A DNA stretch of 64,000 nucleotides, from the NCBI GenBank assembly GCA_018261895.1, contig JAGTRT010000022.1, forward strand, positions 26,821-90,820. Reading direction: 5' to 3'. The notes beneath the pieces were generated by a model. The model worked only from the letters and a program-made list of their open reading frames with translations. It did no database searches and was not told the origin of the DNA. The stretch is from Pseudomonadota bacterium. Lineage in GTDB: Bacteria; Pseudomonadota; Gammaproteobacteria; Burkholderiales; Rhodocyclaceae. Below are positions 21,223-31,124 of the stretch, in pieces (within the stretch, counting starts at the first letter, position 1; each line of letters opens with the position of its first letter). Made by a program: the position numbers and the translations under genes.

Positions 21223-21361
21223 AGCCGCATCGCAACGGCAGCTTTGGCTTCGGCCGCCCTCCTGCGCGGGCTTAACTTCGCTAACAAAGTTGGCCTTCGC
21301 CGCAACAAGCCGTGGGGTGCGTTGTGACGCCAGACAGCGCGGCCGACAAAAAACATTGCAA

Positions 21362-21391
21362 GCCGGTGATTATTCAACGATAATGACCGGC
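21362..21391. other. Imperfect hairpin between rho and rpmE
   Basis: GCCGGTgATTAT...ATAATgACCGGC is a near-perfect inverted repeat in the 216 bp between rho and rpmE. No T run follows. It may end the rho transcript or mark an rpmE control site; I cannot tell which. Confidence 0.4.
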
Positions 21392-21438
21392 TTACTAGAT
21401 CGGCCACATCCGCCGGTCGCTTGACTTAAGGACTAAAG

Positions 21439-21660
21439 ATGAAAGCCAATATCCATCCGGATTACAACGAGATTCAGGTGACCTGCTCCTGTGGCAGCAC
21501 CTTCACGACCAAATCGACCATGAAGAAGGCGCTTCACGTCGAAGTCTGTTCCCTCTGCCACCCGTTCTACACCGGCAAGCAGAAGATCGTCGACACGGCT
21601 GGCCGTGTTGAGCGCTTCAACCAGAAATTCGGCGCGATGCGCGGCAAGGCTGCTGCCTGA
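21439..21660 (+). CDS. rpmE: 50S ribosomal protein L31 (zinc-binding type)
   Basis: The 73-residue protein has the four zinc-ligand cysteines of the C+ form of L31, as CSC (residues 16 and 18) and CSLC (37 and 40), in [20 protein letters not shown]. An AAGGA Shine-Dalgarno lies 8 bp upstream. A strong terminator follows, so it is probably transcribed alone or with rho. Confidence 0.97.
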   Translation: MKANIHPDYNEIQVTCSCGSTFTTKSTMKKALHVEVCSLCHPFYTGKQKIVDTAGRVERFNQKFGAMRGKAAA

Positions 21661-21678
21661 TCACCCGAATTACGGTAT

Positions 21679-21705
21679 AAAAGGCAGCCATATGGCTGCC
21701 TTTTT
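21679..21705 (+). terminator. Rho-independent terminator after rpmE
   Basis: AAAGGCAGCCA-TA-TGGCTGCCTTTTT is a perfect stem followed by a T run, 18 bp after the rpmE stop. The next gene starts 15 bp further on. Confidence 0.93.
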
Positions 21706-21719
21706 CATTTCTGGCCGAC

Positions 21720-23354
21720 ATGCCTGAACTATTTGCCCTGATTCGCCAGACCATGCGTCGCGGCATCCAACTGCCGCCCGCCGGCTGGGTGCTGGCTGCG
21801 ATCCTGGCTTTCTACGTGATGGCCGGCCTTTTTGGCCGCGATCCCTGGAAAGGCGAAGACGCCATCCACATTGGTACGGCGTGGCACATGCTGAATTACG
21901 GGGACTGGCTGTCGCCCGATCTGGCAGGCCGCCCCTTCCACGAGCCGCCGCTTTATTACTGGAGCGCAGCGCTGACCGGACATCTGTTCGGATGGCTATT
22001 GCCGCTTCATGAGGCGATGCGTCTGGCCAGCGGCATCTGGGTTGCCCTGGCCTTGATCGGGCTGTATTACGCCGGCCGGGAACTGTACGGCGAGGATAGC
22101 GCCGCGGCCAGCCCGCTGCTCTTGGCCGGCTGCGCCGGACTACTCTTTCATGCGCACGATGCGCAGCCCATGTTGATTGCGCTGGCAGCCTACGCCGGTG
22201 GCCTGGGCGGACTCGCCGCGATCGGGCGCAAACCTCGCCTGACGGGCATTTTTTATGGTCTGGCGGTAGCAGGCTGCCTGCTTGGCACCGGCATTGCGCC
22301 GACGCTACCGCTACTGGCCATCGCCCCGGTTGCCTGGTGGCTCTCTCCGGATCGTCAAAAGGCCCTGCACACCTTGTTGATCGGACTGGCGCTGGCCATC
22401 GTCCTGATATTGCCCTGGCCCCTGCTTCTTCTCTTTCTGGAACCGGCACGCTTCCACGGCTGGCTGGCGACCGAACTGGCACCCTTGAAGACGCCATTTT
22501 CGATGGTCGGCGGCGGTCGTTTCCTGGCCATGCTGCCCTGGTTCGCATTCCCGGCGTTCCCGCTGGCTGCGTGGACGCTATGGATCAGGCGAAAAACGCT
22601 CCGTGCTCCGGAACAGCTTCTTCCCCTCGCCTTCTTGCTGATGACCTTGTTGCTGCTGGCCTGGGGTTACCGTCCACGCCAGATTCCGGCGCTCCTCTTG
22701 CTGCCGCCGCTGGCCCTGCTGGCCACCCCGGGCGCGCTGGCGTTGCGGCGCGGCGCGGCCAATGCCTTCGACTGGTTCGCCATGTCGACTTTCAGTGTCT
22801 TTGTCGGCCTGGTCTGGCTGGGCTGGTCGGCGATGGCATTGGGTTGGCCGGCACAGATGGCGAAGCGGGCCGTGGTGTTGCGGCCGGGATTTGTCGGACA
22901 ATTCGATCTGCTGGCGATGCTGGTCGGCGTGGCGGCCACGGCTTGGTGGATCTGGCTGATCGTCACGGCACCACGCTCACCCTATCGCAGCCTGACCCAC
23001 TGGACGCTGGGCTGCACCACCCTGTGGCTGCTGGCAACGACGCTGATCATGCCCTGGTTCGACTTCAACAAGTCCTATCGCCCCGTTGCCCAGGCCATCG
23101 CCCAGCGCCTGCCTGCCGATCACGGCTGCCTGGCAGAACGCGGTCTGAACAACACGCAACTGGCCTCGCTGGCTTATTTCGTCGGCATCGAACCGGCGGC
23201 CGAGGACTCGAAGGCAGGCCAGGCCTGCAACTGGCTGCTGGTGGTCGGCGACACCCGGAAGGAACTGGCTGCGCCCAATGGCCACTGGACCAAGGTCTGG
23301 GAAGGCAACCGGCCGGGCGACCGCAAGGAGACCTTCCGTCTCCTCCGCCGCTGA
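21720..23354 (+). CDS. ArnT-like membrane glycosyltransferase (GT39/GT83 superfamily)
   Basis: The 544-residue protein is an integral membrane protein with about twelve hydrophobic helices. Its first periplasmic loop carries DPWKGEDAIHIGTAWHML, the position at which ArnT and protein-mannosyltransferase relatives hold their catalytic acidic motif. HEPPLYYWSAAL follows, matching the family phrase PPL-YY. Such enzymes move a sugar from a polyprenyl-phosphate carrier to lipid A or another acceptor. The substrate cannot be read from the sequence. It starts 15 bp after the rpmE terminator and converges on orn. Confidence 0.8.
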   Translation: MPELFALIRQTMRRGIQLPPAGWVLAAILAFYVMAGLFGRDPWKGEDAIHIGTAWHMLNYGDWLSPDLAGRPFHEPPLYYWSAALTGHLFGWLLPLHEAMRLASGIWVALALIGLYYAGRELYGEDSAAASPLLLAGCAGLLFHAHDAQPMLIALAAYAGGLGGLAAIGRKPRLTGIFYGLAVAGCLLGTGIAPTLPLLAIAPVAWWLSPDRQKALHTLLIGLALAIVLILPWPLLLLFLEPARFHGWLATELAPLKTPFSMVGGGRFLAMLPWFAFPAFPLAAWTLWIRRKTLRAPEQLLPLAFLLMTLLLLAWGYRPRQIPALLLLPPLALLATPGALALRRGAANAFDWFAMSTFSVFVGLVWLGWSAMALGWPAQMAKRAVVLRPGFVGQFDLLAMLVGVAATAWWIWLIVTAPRSPYRSLTHWTLGCTTLWLLATTLIMPWFDFNKSYRPVAQAIAQRLPADHGCLAERGLNNTQLASLAYFVGIEPAAEDSKAGQACNWLLVVGDTRKELAAPNGHWTKVWEGNRPGDRKETFRLLRR

Positions 23355-23373
23355 CGGCCGCCGAAGCGGGGCG

Positions 23374-23919
23374 TCAGCCCTTCAGGAAGTGCTCGCGGTA
23401 GTACTTCAGCTCATCGATGGATTCATAGATGTCGGCCAGCGCCGTGTGCTTGCTCTTTTTCTTGAAGCCTTTGTAAATCTCCGGTTGCCAGCGCTTGCAC
23501 AACTCTTTCAGGGTGCTGACGTCGAGATTGCGATAGTGGAAAAAGGCTTCCAGCGTCGGCATGTAGCGCGCCATGAAGCGGCGATCCTGACCGATGGAGT
23601 TGCCGCACATGGGTGAATGGCCGGCCAGCGAATACTTCTTGAGGAATTCGAGGGCTTCGGCTTCGACGGCGGCTTCATCCATCGTCGAGGCCTTGACCTT
23701 GTCGATCAGGCCGGAACGACCGTGGGTCTTCTGATTCCAGTCGTCCATGCCGGCCAGCACGGCATCGGACTGATGGACGACCCAGGCCGGCGATTCGGCG
23801 ACCATTTCCAGTTCGGAATTGGTGACGACCATGGCCATTTCGATGATGCGATCGCCATCCGGGTTCAACCCGGTCATTTCCATGTCCAGCCAGACGAGGT
23901 TGTTTGCAGTGCCTGCCAT
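23374..23919 (-). CDS. orn: Oligoribonuclease
   Basis: Orn degrades 2-5 nt RNAs, including pGpG from cyclic-di-GMP turnover. This is relevant here because several c-di-GMP enzymes are encoded nearby. The 181-residue DEDDh exonuclease has [20 protein letters not shown] (first acidic pair), [19 protein letters not shown] and the terminal His-Asp motif in [15 protein letters not shown]. It is divergent from the M48 protease gene, 56 bp away. Confidence 0.97.
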   Translation of the reverse strand: MAGTANNLVWLDMEMTGLNPDGDRIIEMAMVVTNSELEMVAESPAWVVHQSDAVLAGMDDWNQKTHGRSGLIDKVKASTMDEAAVEAEALEFLKKYSLAGHSPMCGNSIGQDRRFMARYMPTLEAFFHYRNLDVSTLKELCKRWQPEIYKGFKKKSKHTALADIYESIDELKYYREHFLKG

Positions 23920-23975
23920 ATAATTGCCCGAATCCTTGAAAACCGCGATTTTCGCACAGCTTTGGCCCCGTATCC

Positions 23976-25226
23976 GTGACGCCTGATTTCACTTTCGTTT
24001 TTCTCGTTTTTTTCCTGTTGACCGTCACAGTCCGCCTGTGGCTCAAGCGTCGGCACATTCGCTTCGTAGACGCGCATCGCAACGCCGTACCGGCCGACTT
24101 CGCCGAACGCATTGCCCTCGCTGACCATCAAAAAGCCGCCGCCTACACGGTGGACCGCAGCAAGATCGCCATGGTCGGCACCCTGATCGAGGCGGCCATG
24201 TTGATTGCCTTCACGCTGGGTGGCGGCCTCGCGGCGCTGCACGATATCTGGTCGGTCCGCCTTGACGGCCTCGCCTACGGACTGGCGATGATTTTCAGCC
24301 TGATGTTCATTTCCGGCCTGATCGACTTGCCGCTATCGCTCTACAGCCAGTTCGTGGTCGAGGCTCGCCACGGCTTCAACCGCATGACGCTGGGCCTGTT
24401 CTTCACGGACTTGCTCAAGCAGACCGTGCTGGGCGTCGCCATCGGCGCCCCGGTCATAGCCGCCGTCCTTTGGCTCATGGGCGCGATGGGCGAATACTGG
24501 TGGCTTTACGTCTGGCTGTTCTGGAGCGGTTTCAACCTGCTCATCATGTTCGTTTACCCGACCTGGATTGCACCGCTCTTCAACAAGTTCTCGCCGCTCG
24601 AAGAGGGTGAGATGAAATCGCGCATCGAGGCGCTGCTGGGGCGTTGCGGCTTTCGCTCCTCGGGCCTCTTCGTGATGGATGGCTCGAAGCGTTCCAGCCA
24701 CGGCAACGCCTATTTCACGGGCTTTGGCAACAACAAGCGGATCGTCTTCTTCGACACCCTGCTCGCCCGCCTCGCGCCGACCGAGGTCGAGGCCGTGCTG
24801 GCCCATGAACTGGGTCATTTCCGGAAAAAGCACGTGGTCAAGCGCATGGTCCTGATGTTCGCCGGATCGCTCGGTTTTCTCTGGCTGCTCGGCCAGTTGA
24901 TCGACGCCCCCTGGTTCTATGCCGGGCTCGGCGTACCGGCGCAGAACACGACGTTGGCGCTGATCCTGTTCTTCCTTGTCATGCCGGTATTCACCTTCCC
25001 GCTCAGCCCGCTGATGAGCCACTTTTCCCGCCAGCATGAATTCGAGGCGGACGCCTATGCGGCGGAGAATGCCTCGGCCGACGATCTCGTGCACGCCCTG
25101 GTCAAGCTCTATCAGGACAATGCTTCTACCCTGACGCCCGACCCGCTACACTCGTTGTTTTACGACTCCCATCCACCGGCAGCCCAGCGCATCGCGCACC
25201 TGCAAGCCCAGGAGAATCCCGCATGA
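23976..25226 (+). CDS. M48-family metallopeptidase (Ste24/CAAX-protease-like membrane protein)
   Basis: The 416-residue protein has the zinc motif HELGH (residues 277-281) and a downstream glutamate ligand in [14 protein letters not shown]. Several membrane helices lie on both sides, as in the M48A Ste24 subgroup. The start is GTG at 23976. The first 20 codons coincide with a copy of the dispersed TTTTTTCC-GTTGACCGT element, so that element encodes the first hydrophobic segment ([15 protein letters not shown]). The stop overlaps the start of the cytochrome c gene by four bases. Confidence 0.9.
   Translation: MTPDFTFVFLVFFLLTVTVRLWLKRRHIRFVDAHRNAVPADFAERIALADHQKAAAYTVDRSKIAMVGTLIEAAMLIAFTLGGGLAALHDIWSVRLDGLAYGLAMIFSLMFISGLIDLPLSLYSQFVVEARHGFNRMTLGLFFTDLLKQTVLGVAIGAPVIAAVLWLMGAMGEYWWLYVWLFWSGFNLLIMFVYPTWIAPLFNKFSPLEEGEMKSRIEALLGRCGFRSSGLFVMDGSKRSSHGNAYFTGFGNNKRIVFFDTLLARLAPTEVEAVLAHELGHFRKKHVVKRMVLMFAGSLGFLWLLGQLIDAPWFYAGLGVPAQNTTLALILFFLVMPVFTFPLSPLMSHFSRQHEFEADAYAAENASADDLVHALVKLYQDNASTLTPDPLHSLFYDSHPPAAQRIAHLQAQENPA
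24007..24026 (+). repeat. Dispersed 38-bp element, copy 1 (in M48 protease N terminus)
   Basis: Core TTTTTTTCCTGTTGACCGTC. The fuller match begins at about 23985 (GATTTCACTTTCG). It is entirely coding and supplies the hydrophobic N-terminal segment of the M48 protein. Confidence 0.75.
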
Positions 25227-25537
25227 AGACGCTCTACGCACTGCTTGCCGCCACCCTGGCACCGCCGCTCGTCGCAGCTGCGGAACCCTGGGGCGACGCC
25301 GATCCAAAAAACGGCAAGGAACATCATGACAAGGCGTGCATCGCCTGCCACGTCCGCTATTACGGCGGCGACGGCAGCAAGATGTACACCCGCGACGGCC
25401 GCCTGCTGTCGACCCAGCTCGACGTCCTGCAACGCGTCGCCACCTGCAATTCGCAGGTCAAGGCCGGCTGGTTTCCGGAAGAGGAAGCCGAGGTCGCGGC
25501 CTATCTGAACCAGCAGTACTACCGCTTCAAAAACTGA
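25223..25537 (+). CDS. Small periplasmic mono-heme cytochrome c
   Basis: The 104-residue protein has a signal peptide ([20 protein letters not shown]) and one heme-binding CIACH motif at about residues 39-43. An extra Cys lies near residue 75, and the probable axial Met is in DGSKMYTRDG. I do not recognise a named subfamily. It is sandwiched with overlaps between the M48 protease (4 bases) and rsgA (1 base), so all three are probably co-translated. Confidence 0.85.
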   Translation: MKTLYALLAATLAPPLVAAAEPWGDADPKNGKEHHDKACIACHVRYYGGDGSKMYTRDGRLLSTQLDVLQRVATCNSQVKAGWFPEEEAEVAAYLNQQYYRFKN

Positions 25538-26403
25538 TGGAAGGACGCGTCATCGCCGCGCATGGCCGCCAGTACATCGTCGAACTGGCGGATGCCAGGC
25601 GACTGAGCTGTTTCCCCCGGGGCAAGAAAAGCGACGTCGCCTGCGGTGACCGCGTCAATATCCAGCAGACCGCCGACGACCAGGGCGTGATCGAGGCAAT
25701 CGAGCCGCGCAGCAGCCTGCTCTACCGCTCCAACGAAATCCGCCAGAAACTGATTGCCGCCAATGTCGATCAGCTGATCATCGTCGTTGCCACCGAACCG
25801 GCCTTTTCCGACGAGTTGATCAGCCGCGCCCTGGTGGCCGCGGAAAGCGAGGAGATCAGCGCGCTCATCATCCTCAACAAGTGTGACCTCACCGACCGGC
25901 TGGCCGGCGCCCGCCAGCGGCTGGCGGTCCTCGCCGCGCAGGGCTATCGCGTCCTCGAACTCTCCGCCCGCGACCACGCCGATGACCTGCGTCCCTGGCT
26001 TGCCGGCCAGACCAGCGTGCTCGTCGGCCAGTCCGGCATGGGCAAATCGACCCTGGTCAATGCGCTGATTCCCGAAGCCCGGGCGGCGACCCGCGAGATA
26101 TCGCTGGCGCTCGACTCCGGCAAGCACACCACGACGCACGCCACGCTCTACCACCTTGACGCCGACTCGCACCTGATCGACTCGCCCGGCCTGCAGGAAT
26201 TCGGTCTGGGCCACCTCGACCGCCAGGAAATCGAAATCGCCTTTCCCGAGTTCCGCCCATTTCTCGGCAAATGCCGCTTTCGCGATTGCCACCACCACAA
26301 GGAACCCGACTGCGCCCTGATCGCGGCCGTCGACGCCGGCCACATCGACAAGGCGCGCTTTGCCATCTATCACCGCATCGTCGGCAACCAGCGCGACAAC
26401 TGA
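25537..26403 (+). CDS. rsgA: Ribosome small-subunit GTPase RsgA
   Basis: RsgA is a circularly permuted GTPase that acts late in 30S maturation. The ATG at 25537 (MEGRVIAAHGRQYIVELAD) overlaps the cytochrome stop (TGATG) and gives 288 residues. An OB-fold domain is followed by the permuted G motifs NKCD, then GQSGMGKSTLVN, then DSPG. The zinc site is CRFRDCHHHKEPDC near residues 247-260. A frame open further upstream overlaps the cytochrome and is rejected as start. Confidence 0.95.
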   Translation: MEGRVIAAHGRQYIVELADARRLSCFPRGKKSDVACGDRVNIQQTADDQGVIEAIEPRSSLLYRSNEIRQKLIAANVDQLIIVVATEPAFSDELISRALVAAESEEISALIILNKCDLTDRLAGARQRLAVLAAQGYRVLELSARDHADDLRPWLAGQTSVLVGQSGMGKSTLVNALIPEARAATREISLALDSGKHTTTHATLYHLDADSHLIDSPGLQEFGLGHLDRQEIEIAFPEFRPFLGKCRFRDCHHHKEPDCALIAAVDAGHIDKARFAIYHRIVGNQRDN

Positions 26404-26440
26404 GACGCAGCCTGGCGCTTACCGGGACCGGCAATTCGCG

Positions 26441-26481
26441 ATTTCACGGTCAACCGGAAAAAAAGCCCAAAATTGAAATTT
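26441..26481 (-). repeat. Dispersed 38-bp element, copy 2 (downstream of rsgA)
   Basis: On the minus strand the core reads TTTTTTTCCGGTTGACCGTG, preceded by AAATTTCAATTTTGGGC and followed by AAAT. It is intergenic, 38 bp after rsgA. Confidence 0.8.
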
Positions 26482-26609
26482 GCCCGATAAGGTTTTTTCC
26501 CCAAAAACCGCCCCAGAGCGTCGGAAAGCGTTTTCCGCCATAGCTATTTTTCGGCCTTAAGGTGATAATTTTGTGAAATTCGCCATTAAAAGGCGACTGG
26601 AGACAGCGA

Positions 26610-27695
26610 ATGAGCGAGAGACCACCGACCATACTCATCGTCGACGACACGCCGGAGAACCTCAGTGTCCTCGGTGAGTTGTTGCAACCCACCTATCGGG
26701 TACGCGCCGCCAACTCCGGCCGGCGCGCCCTGCAGATCGCGCAGGGCACCCCGACGCCGGACCTCATCCTGCTCGACGTCATGATGCCGGAGATGGATGG
26801 TTACGACGTGCTGGCCGAACTGCGCGCCTCGCCGCTCACCCGCAACATCCCCGTAATCTTCGTGACTGCCATGGACGGCACCGAGGACGAGGAACGCGGG
26901 CTGGATCACGGCGCCGTCGACTACATCACCAAACCGATCCGCCCCAGCATCGTCCTCGCCCGCATCCGGACCCAGCTCGACCTCAAGCAGGCCCGCGACA
27001 TCCTCAGCGACCAGAACAGCTACCTGGAAGCCGAAGTGGTCCGCCGCATGGGCGAAAACCAGTTGATCCAGGAAGTCAGCATTCACGCACTGGCCCGCCT
27101 GGCCGAGACCCGCGACCCGGAAACCGGCAAGCACCTCCGGCGCACGCAGGAATACGTTCTGACGCTGGCCAGGGCCCTGCGCAATCACTCGCGCTTCAGC
27201 GCGTATCTCGACGAACGCACCATCAATGCCCTCGCGCAGTCCGCACCGCTGCACGACATCGGCAAGGTCGGCATTCCCGACCACATCCTCCTCAAGCCCG
27301 GCAAACTGACGCCGGAAGAGTGGACGATCATGAAGACCCATGCCGAACTGGGCAGCAACGCCATCGCCCAAGCCGAGGCTGATGCCGAAAAGCCAGTCGA
27401 ATTCCTGGCGATCGCCAAATTGATTGCCCGCTCGCATCACGAAAAATGGGATGGCACGGGCTACCCCGACGGACTCAAGGGCGACGCCATCCCCGTCGCC
27501 GCGCGCCTGATGGCCTTGGCCGACGTGTTCGACGCCCTGACCTGCAAGCGCGTCTACAAGCAGGCCTTTTCCTTCGATGAAGCCTATCGCATCATCGTCG
27601 AGGGAAGAGGAACCCATTTCGACCCCGACATCGCCGAGGCTTTCGTGCGCGAGTACGCCACCTTCATCACGATCGCCAAAACCTACGCCGAATAA
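26610..27695 (+). CDS. Response regulator with HD-GYP domain (probable c-di-GMP phosphodiesterase)
   Basis: The 361-residue protein joins an N-terminal receiver (phospho-acceptor Asp56 in LILLDVMMPEMDG) to an HD-GYP domain. The latter has the HD pair in PLHDIGKVGIPD and the GYP motif in HHEKWDGTGYPDGLKG, both intact. This RpfG-like layout hydrolyses cyclic-di-GMP under phosphorelay control in known members. GGAG lies 7 bp before the start. It is followed after 3 bp by two hybrid histidine kinases that are its likely partners. Confidence 0.92.
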   Translation: MSERPPTILIVDDTPENLSVLGELLQPTYRVRAANSGRRALQIAQGTPTPDLILLDVMMPEMDGYDVLAELRASPLTRNIPVIFVTAMDGTEDEERGLDHGAVDYITKPIRPSIVLARIRTQLDLKQARDILSDQNSYLEAEVVRRMGENQLIQEVSIHALARLAETRDPETGKHLRRTQEYVLTLARALRNHSRFSAYLDERTINALAQSAPLHDIGKVGIPDHILLKPGKLTPEEWTIMKTHAELGSNAIAQAEADAEKPVEFLAIAKLIARSHHEKWDGTGYPDGLKGDAIPVAARLMALADVFDALTCKRVYKQAFSFDEAYRIIVEGRGTHFDPDIAEAFVREYATFITIAKTYAE

Positions 27696-27698
27696 GAC

Positions 27699-30600
27699 AT
27701 GCCGCCCCCCCAACGCACCGATCAGCACAAGGAACTGAACCGGGCCATCGCCCAGGTCGTCCTTCCCTACGTTGCGCTGGCGGCCTTGTGGATTCTCGTT
27801 TCGGACCAGCTCGTCGCCTACCTGATCTCCGATCCGGCGGCGCGGATCACCGCCAGCATGTTCAAGGGCTGGTTCTTCATCGCCACCACGGCAGGCCTCC
27901 TCTACCTGCTCCTGCACCGTCTCCTGCGCGACAACATGTCGCGCCGGGCAGCAGCCGAAGAAGCGAAAGCCATCCTCGAGCAGGAGCGCGGCCAATTGCG
28001 CACCCTGTTCGACACCATCCCCGACCTGATCTGGCTGAAGGACCCCGATGGCGTCTATCTGAGCTGCAACAGGCGCTTCGAGCAATTTTTCGGGGCGGAC
28101 GAAGCCAGTATCCGGGGCAAAACCGATTTCGATTTCGTCGACCCCGAACTCGCCAGATTCTTCCGTGCCAACGACCTCGCCGCCCTGCTCGCCAACGGCC
28201 CCTGCCGCAACGACGAATGGGTGACCTTCGCCAGCGACGGCCATCGCGAGTTGCTGCAGACCATCAAGGCACCGATACGCGATAGCGCCGGTCATCTGAT
28301 CGGCGTTCTCGGCATCGGTCGCGACATGACGCAAACCCACGAACTGCAGGAGCGATTCACCGTCGCCTTCAACGGCAGTCCGGCAGCCATCTCCCTGAGC
28401 ACCCTCGACGATGGCACCTTCCTGGACGTCAATCCGCGCTACCTGGAATTGCTCGGCTGGGCGCGGGAAGAGCTGCTGGGCAAGAGCGCGCTCGATTTCC
28501 ACCTGTGGCCGAGCGACGAGGCGCGCGAAATCTGGCGCCAGCAATTGATGAAAACCGGCTTGCTGCAGGACTATCAGACCGAGTGGCGACGCCGCGATGG
28601 CTCGCCGATCCAGATCAGCGTATCCGCCGAAGTCGTCCACCTGGGCGGAAACCCCTACGTTCTGGCATTCATTCTCGACATTTCCGAACGCGTGCGGGCA
28701 GCGGAGCAGATCGATCAGCTTCAGCAGCGGCTGGCCATCGCCTTCCGCGCCGCCCCGGTCGCTGCCTGCATCACCCGTCAGACCGACGGCAAGCTCGTCG
28801 AGGCCAATGCCCGCCTGCTCAGCGAATATGGCTGGACGCGCGAGGACTTGATCGGCAAGACGACGCTGGAGGCCGGGCTTTGGGGCAGCGCGGCCGATCG
28901 AACCAAAATGGTCGAGTTGCTGCGCCGGGATGGCCGGGTCGTCGACTACCCCAGCATCGGCGTCGGACGCGATGGCCGGCAACGGGAGATCAGTCTCTCG
29001 GCAGAAAATGTCATGATGGACGGCGTTCCCCATCTCGTCGTGTACATCGTCGACACCTCGGCGCGCATGGCGGCAGAGCGTGCATTGCGCGAACGAGAGG
29101 AGAGCTACCGCAACATCGTCAACCACGCGCAGGATGGCATCTGCCTGGTCGACCCCGAAACGCTGAAGATCCTCGAAATCAACGATGCCGCCTTGCGGGA
29201 CCTGGGCTATTCCCGTGACGAATTCGTCGACAAGACGCTGGACAGCATCCAGGCCACCATGAGCCGGGCCGACCTTCAGGCCTCGATCCGCCGGATCATG
29301 GAAATAGGCAATGCGGTGTTCGAAAACCAGCACATCCGCAAGGATGGCAGCATCCAGATTGCCCGCGTCGGCGCCTCGCTGGTCACGGTCGGCGGCAAAC
29401 CGATGGTCAGCAGCATCTGGCAGGACATTACCGAAGCCAAGCGCACGGCCAAGGAACTCGAACAGTACCGGGAACACCTCGAAGATCTCGTGGCGGCCCG
29501 CACAGCCGAGCTGGATGCCGCCAAAAATGCCGCCGAACAGGCCAATCGCGCCAAGAGCGAGTTTCTGGCGAACATGAGCCATGAAATTCGAACCCCGATG
29601 AACGCCATCATCGGACTGACCCACCTTGCCGAGCAGCACACCCAGGACACTGACCAGCTCGGCCGCCTGAACAAGGTCGGGGATGCCGCTCACCACCTGC
29701 TGGCCATCATCAACCAGATCCTAGACATCTCGAAAATCGAGGCCGGGAAAATGGAACTCGCGCCGGTCGACTTCCGTGTCGCCAACCTGCTCGACACGAC
29801 CTGCGAACTGCTCATCGACCGACTCGAATCCCGGGGGCTTCGCCTTCGCAAGCAAATCGACCCTGCCCTGCCCGCCGTCCTGCATGGCGACCCCTTGCGC
29901 ATCGGTCAGATCCTGCTCAACTATTTGGGAAATGCCGTCAAGTTCACCGAAAAGGGCAGCATTTCCATCGCCATCGAACTGATCGACAGGAAGGGCGACG
30001 ATCTGATCGTCCGCTTCGCCGTGACCGATACCGGAATCGGCATCGCCCCGGAGCATCAGAGCCGCCTCTTCAAGGCCTTCGAACAGGCCGACAATTCGAC
30101 CACGCGGCGTTTCGGCGGCACCGGCCTGGGACTCGCCATTGCCTATCAGCTGGCCCACCTGATGGATGGCGACGCCGGCGTTTCAAGCAGTCTTGGAGAA
30201 GGAAGCACCTTCTGGTTTACGGCCAGACTCAAAGTCGGCAAATCTGCCGGCGAGCTGCCCGCCCCCTGCCTGACAGCCAGCGAAGCGGCGCGGGTCATTG
30301 CCAGCCATTGCCCGCAAGCCCGCCTGTTGCTGGTCGAAGACAACCCGATCAACCAGGAAGTGGCGCTGGAACTCCTCAGGGAAATCGGCCTCCAGGTGGA
30401 ACTCGCGGAAGATGGCGAGATTGCCGTAAAAATGGCGGCTGAAAACGCCTATGACCTGATCCTGATGGACATTCAGATGCCGGTCATGGACGGCCTGACT
30501 GCTACCCGACTGATTCGGGGCAGCGCAAGCGGACGCAAGGTGCCCATTCTGGCCATGACGGCGAACGCCTTCGGCGAGGACCGCCAGCGTTGCATCGAAG

Positions 30601-31124
30601 CAGGCATGAACGATCATATTGCCAAGCCGGTCAACCCGGGCGCGCTCTATGCAGCCTTGATCAAATGGATCGTCCCCGACGCACTGGCGACCGTGTCGTC
30701 GCCAGCCCCTGCCATCGTATCCCCGTCCGATTCAGCAAAAGCGCTGTCGGCCGGACTGAACTCGGTTCCCGGACTGGATTACGCCTACGGGCTGAAAGCC
30801 ATGCGCGGCAAGCTGTCCAGCTATTTGCGCCTGCTCAGGATTTTTGTAGAAACCCACGGTGATGACGCCGGGAAAATCAGTGATGCCCTGGATCGGGACG
30901 ACATGTCCCAGGTGGAACATCTCTCGCATGGCCTGAAAGGCGTTTCAGGGACACTTGGCCTGAAAGGCATCCACGATGCTGCCCAGGCACTCAACGATGC
31001 CTTGCATCAACACGCGGAACGGCCCACTATTTCACGTCTCCTGACGGCGCTTGCCGAGACCATGCAGACCACTTGCAACGCCCTGACACCGATCATTTCG
31101 GCAAACAAAACGGAATCCAAATGA
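27699..31124 (+). CDS. Hybrid sensor histidine kinase (2 TM, 4 PAS, HisKA-HATPase, REC, Hpt)
   Basis: The 1141-residue membrane kinase begins with two helices (about residues 20-40 and 50-72). Four PAS units follow (about 100-220, 225-345, 350-465 and 470-590). The kinase core has His628 ([16 protein letters not shown]), GTGLGLAI, a receiver with Asp924 ([13 protein letters not shown]) and a C-terminal Hpt with His1077 ([14 protein letters not shown]). All phosphorelay residues are present. It lies 3 bp after the HD-GYP regulator and overlaps the next kinase by four bases. Confidence 0.93.
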   Translation: MPPPQRTDQHKELNRAIAQVVLPYVALAALWILVSDQLVAYLISDPAARITASMFKGWFFIATTAGLLYLLLHRLLRDNMSRRAAAEEAKAILEQERGQLRTLFDTIPDLIWLKDPDGVYLSCNRRFEQFFGADEASIRGKTDFDFVDPELARFFRANDLAALLANGPCRNDEWVTFASDGHRELLQTIKAPIRDSAGHLIGVLGIGRDMTQTHELQERFTVAFNGSPAAISLSTLDDGTFLDVNPRYLELLGWAREELLGKSALDFHLWPSDEAREIWRQQLMKTGLLQDYQTEWRRRDGSPIQISVSAEVVHLGGNPYVLAFILDISERVRAAEQIDQLQQRLAIAFRAAPVAACITRQTDGKLVEANARLLSEYGWTREDLIGKTTLEAGLWGSAADRTKMVELLRRDGRVVDYPSIGVGRDGRQREISLSAENVMMDGVPHLVVYIVDTSARMAAERALREREESYRNIVNHAQDGICLVDPETLKILEINDAALRDLGYSRDEFVDKTLDSIQATMSRADLQASIRRIMEIGNAVFENQHIRKDGSIQIARVGASLVTVGGKPMVSSIWQDITEAKRTAKELEQYREHLEDLVAARTAELDAAKNAAEQANRAKSEFLANMSHEIRTPMNAIIGLTHLAEQHTQDTDQLGRLNKVGDAAHHLLAIINQILDISKIEAGKMELAPVDFRVANLLDTTCELLIDRLESRGLRLRKQIDPALPAVLHGDPLRIGQILLNYLGNAVKFTEKGSISIAIELIDRKGDDLIVRFAVTDTGIGIAPEHQSRLFKAFEQADNSTTRRFGGTGLGLAIAYQLAHLMDGDAGVSSSLGEGSTFWFTARLKVGKSAGELPAPCLTASEAARVIASHCPQARLLLVEDNPINQEVALELLREIGLQVELAEDGEIAVKMAAENAYDLILMDIQMPVMDGLTATRLIRGSASGRKVPILAMTANAFGEDRQRCIEAGMNDHIAKPVNPGALYAALIKWIVPDALATVSSPAPAIVSPSDSAKALSAGLNSVPGLDYAYGLKAMRGKLSSYLRLLRIFVETHGDDAGKISDALDRDDMSQVEHLSHGLKGVSGTLGLKGIHDAAQALNDALHQHAERPTISRLLTALAETMQTTCNALTPIISANKTESK

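Noticed and set aside
26586..29696. Open frame of about 1036 codons on the minus strand
   Set aside because: It is antisense to the HD-GYP regulator and hybrid kinase, which have complete domain motifs. The long opening is a by-product of high-GC codon use.
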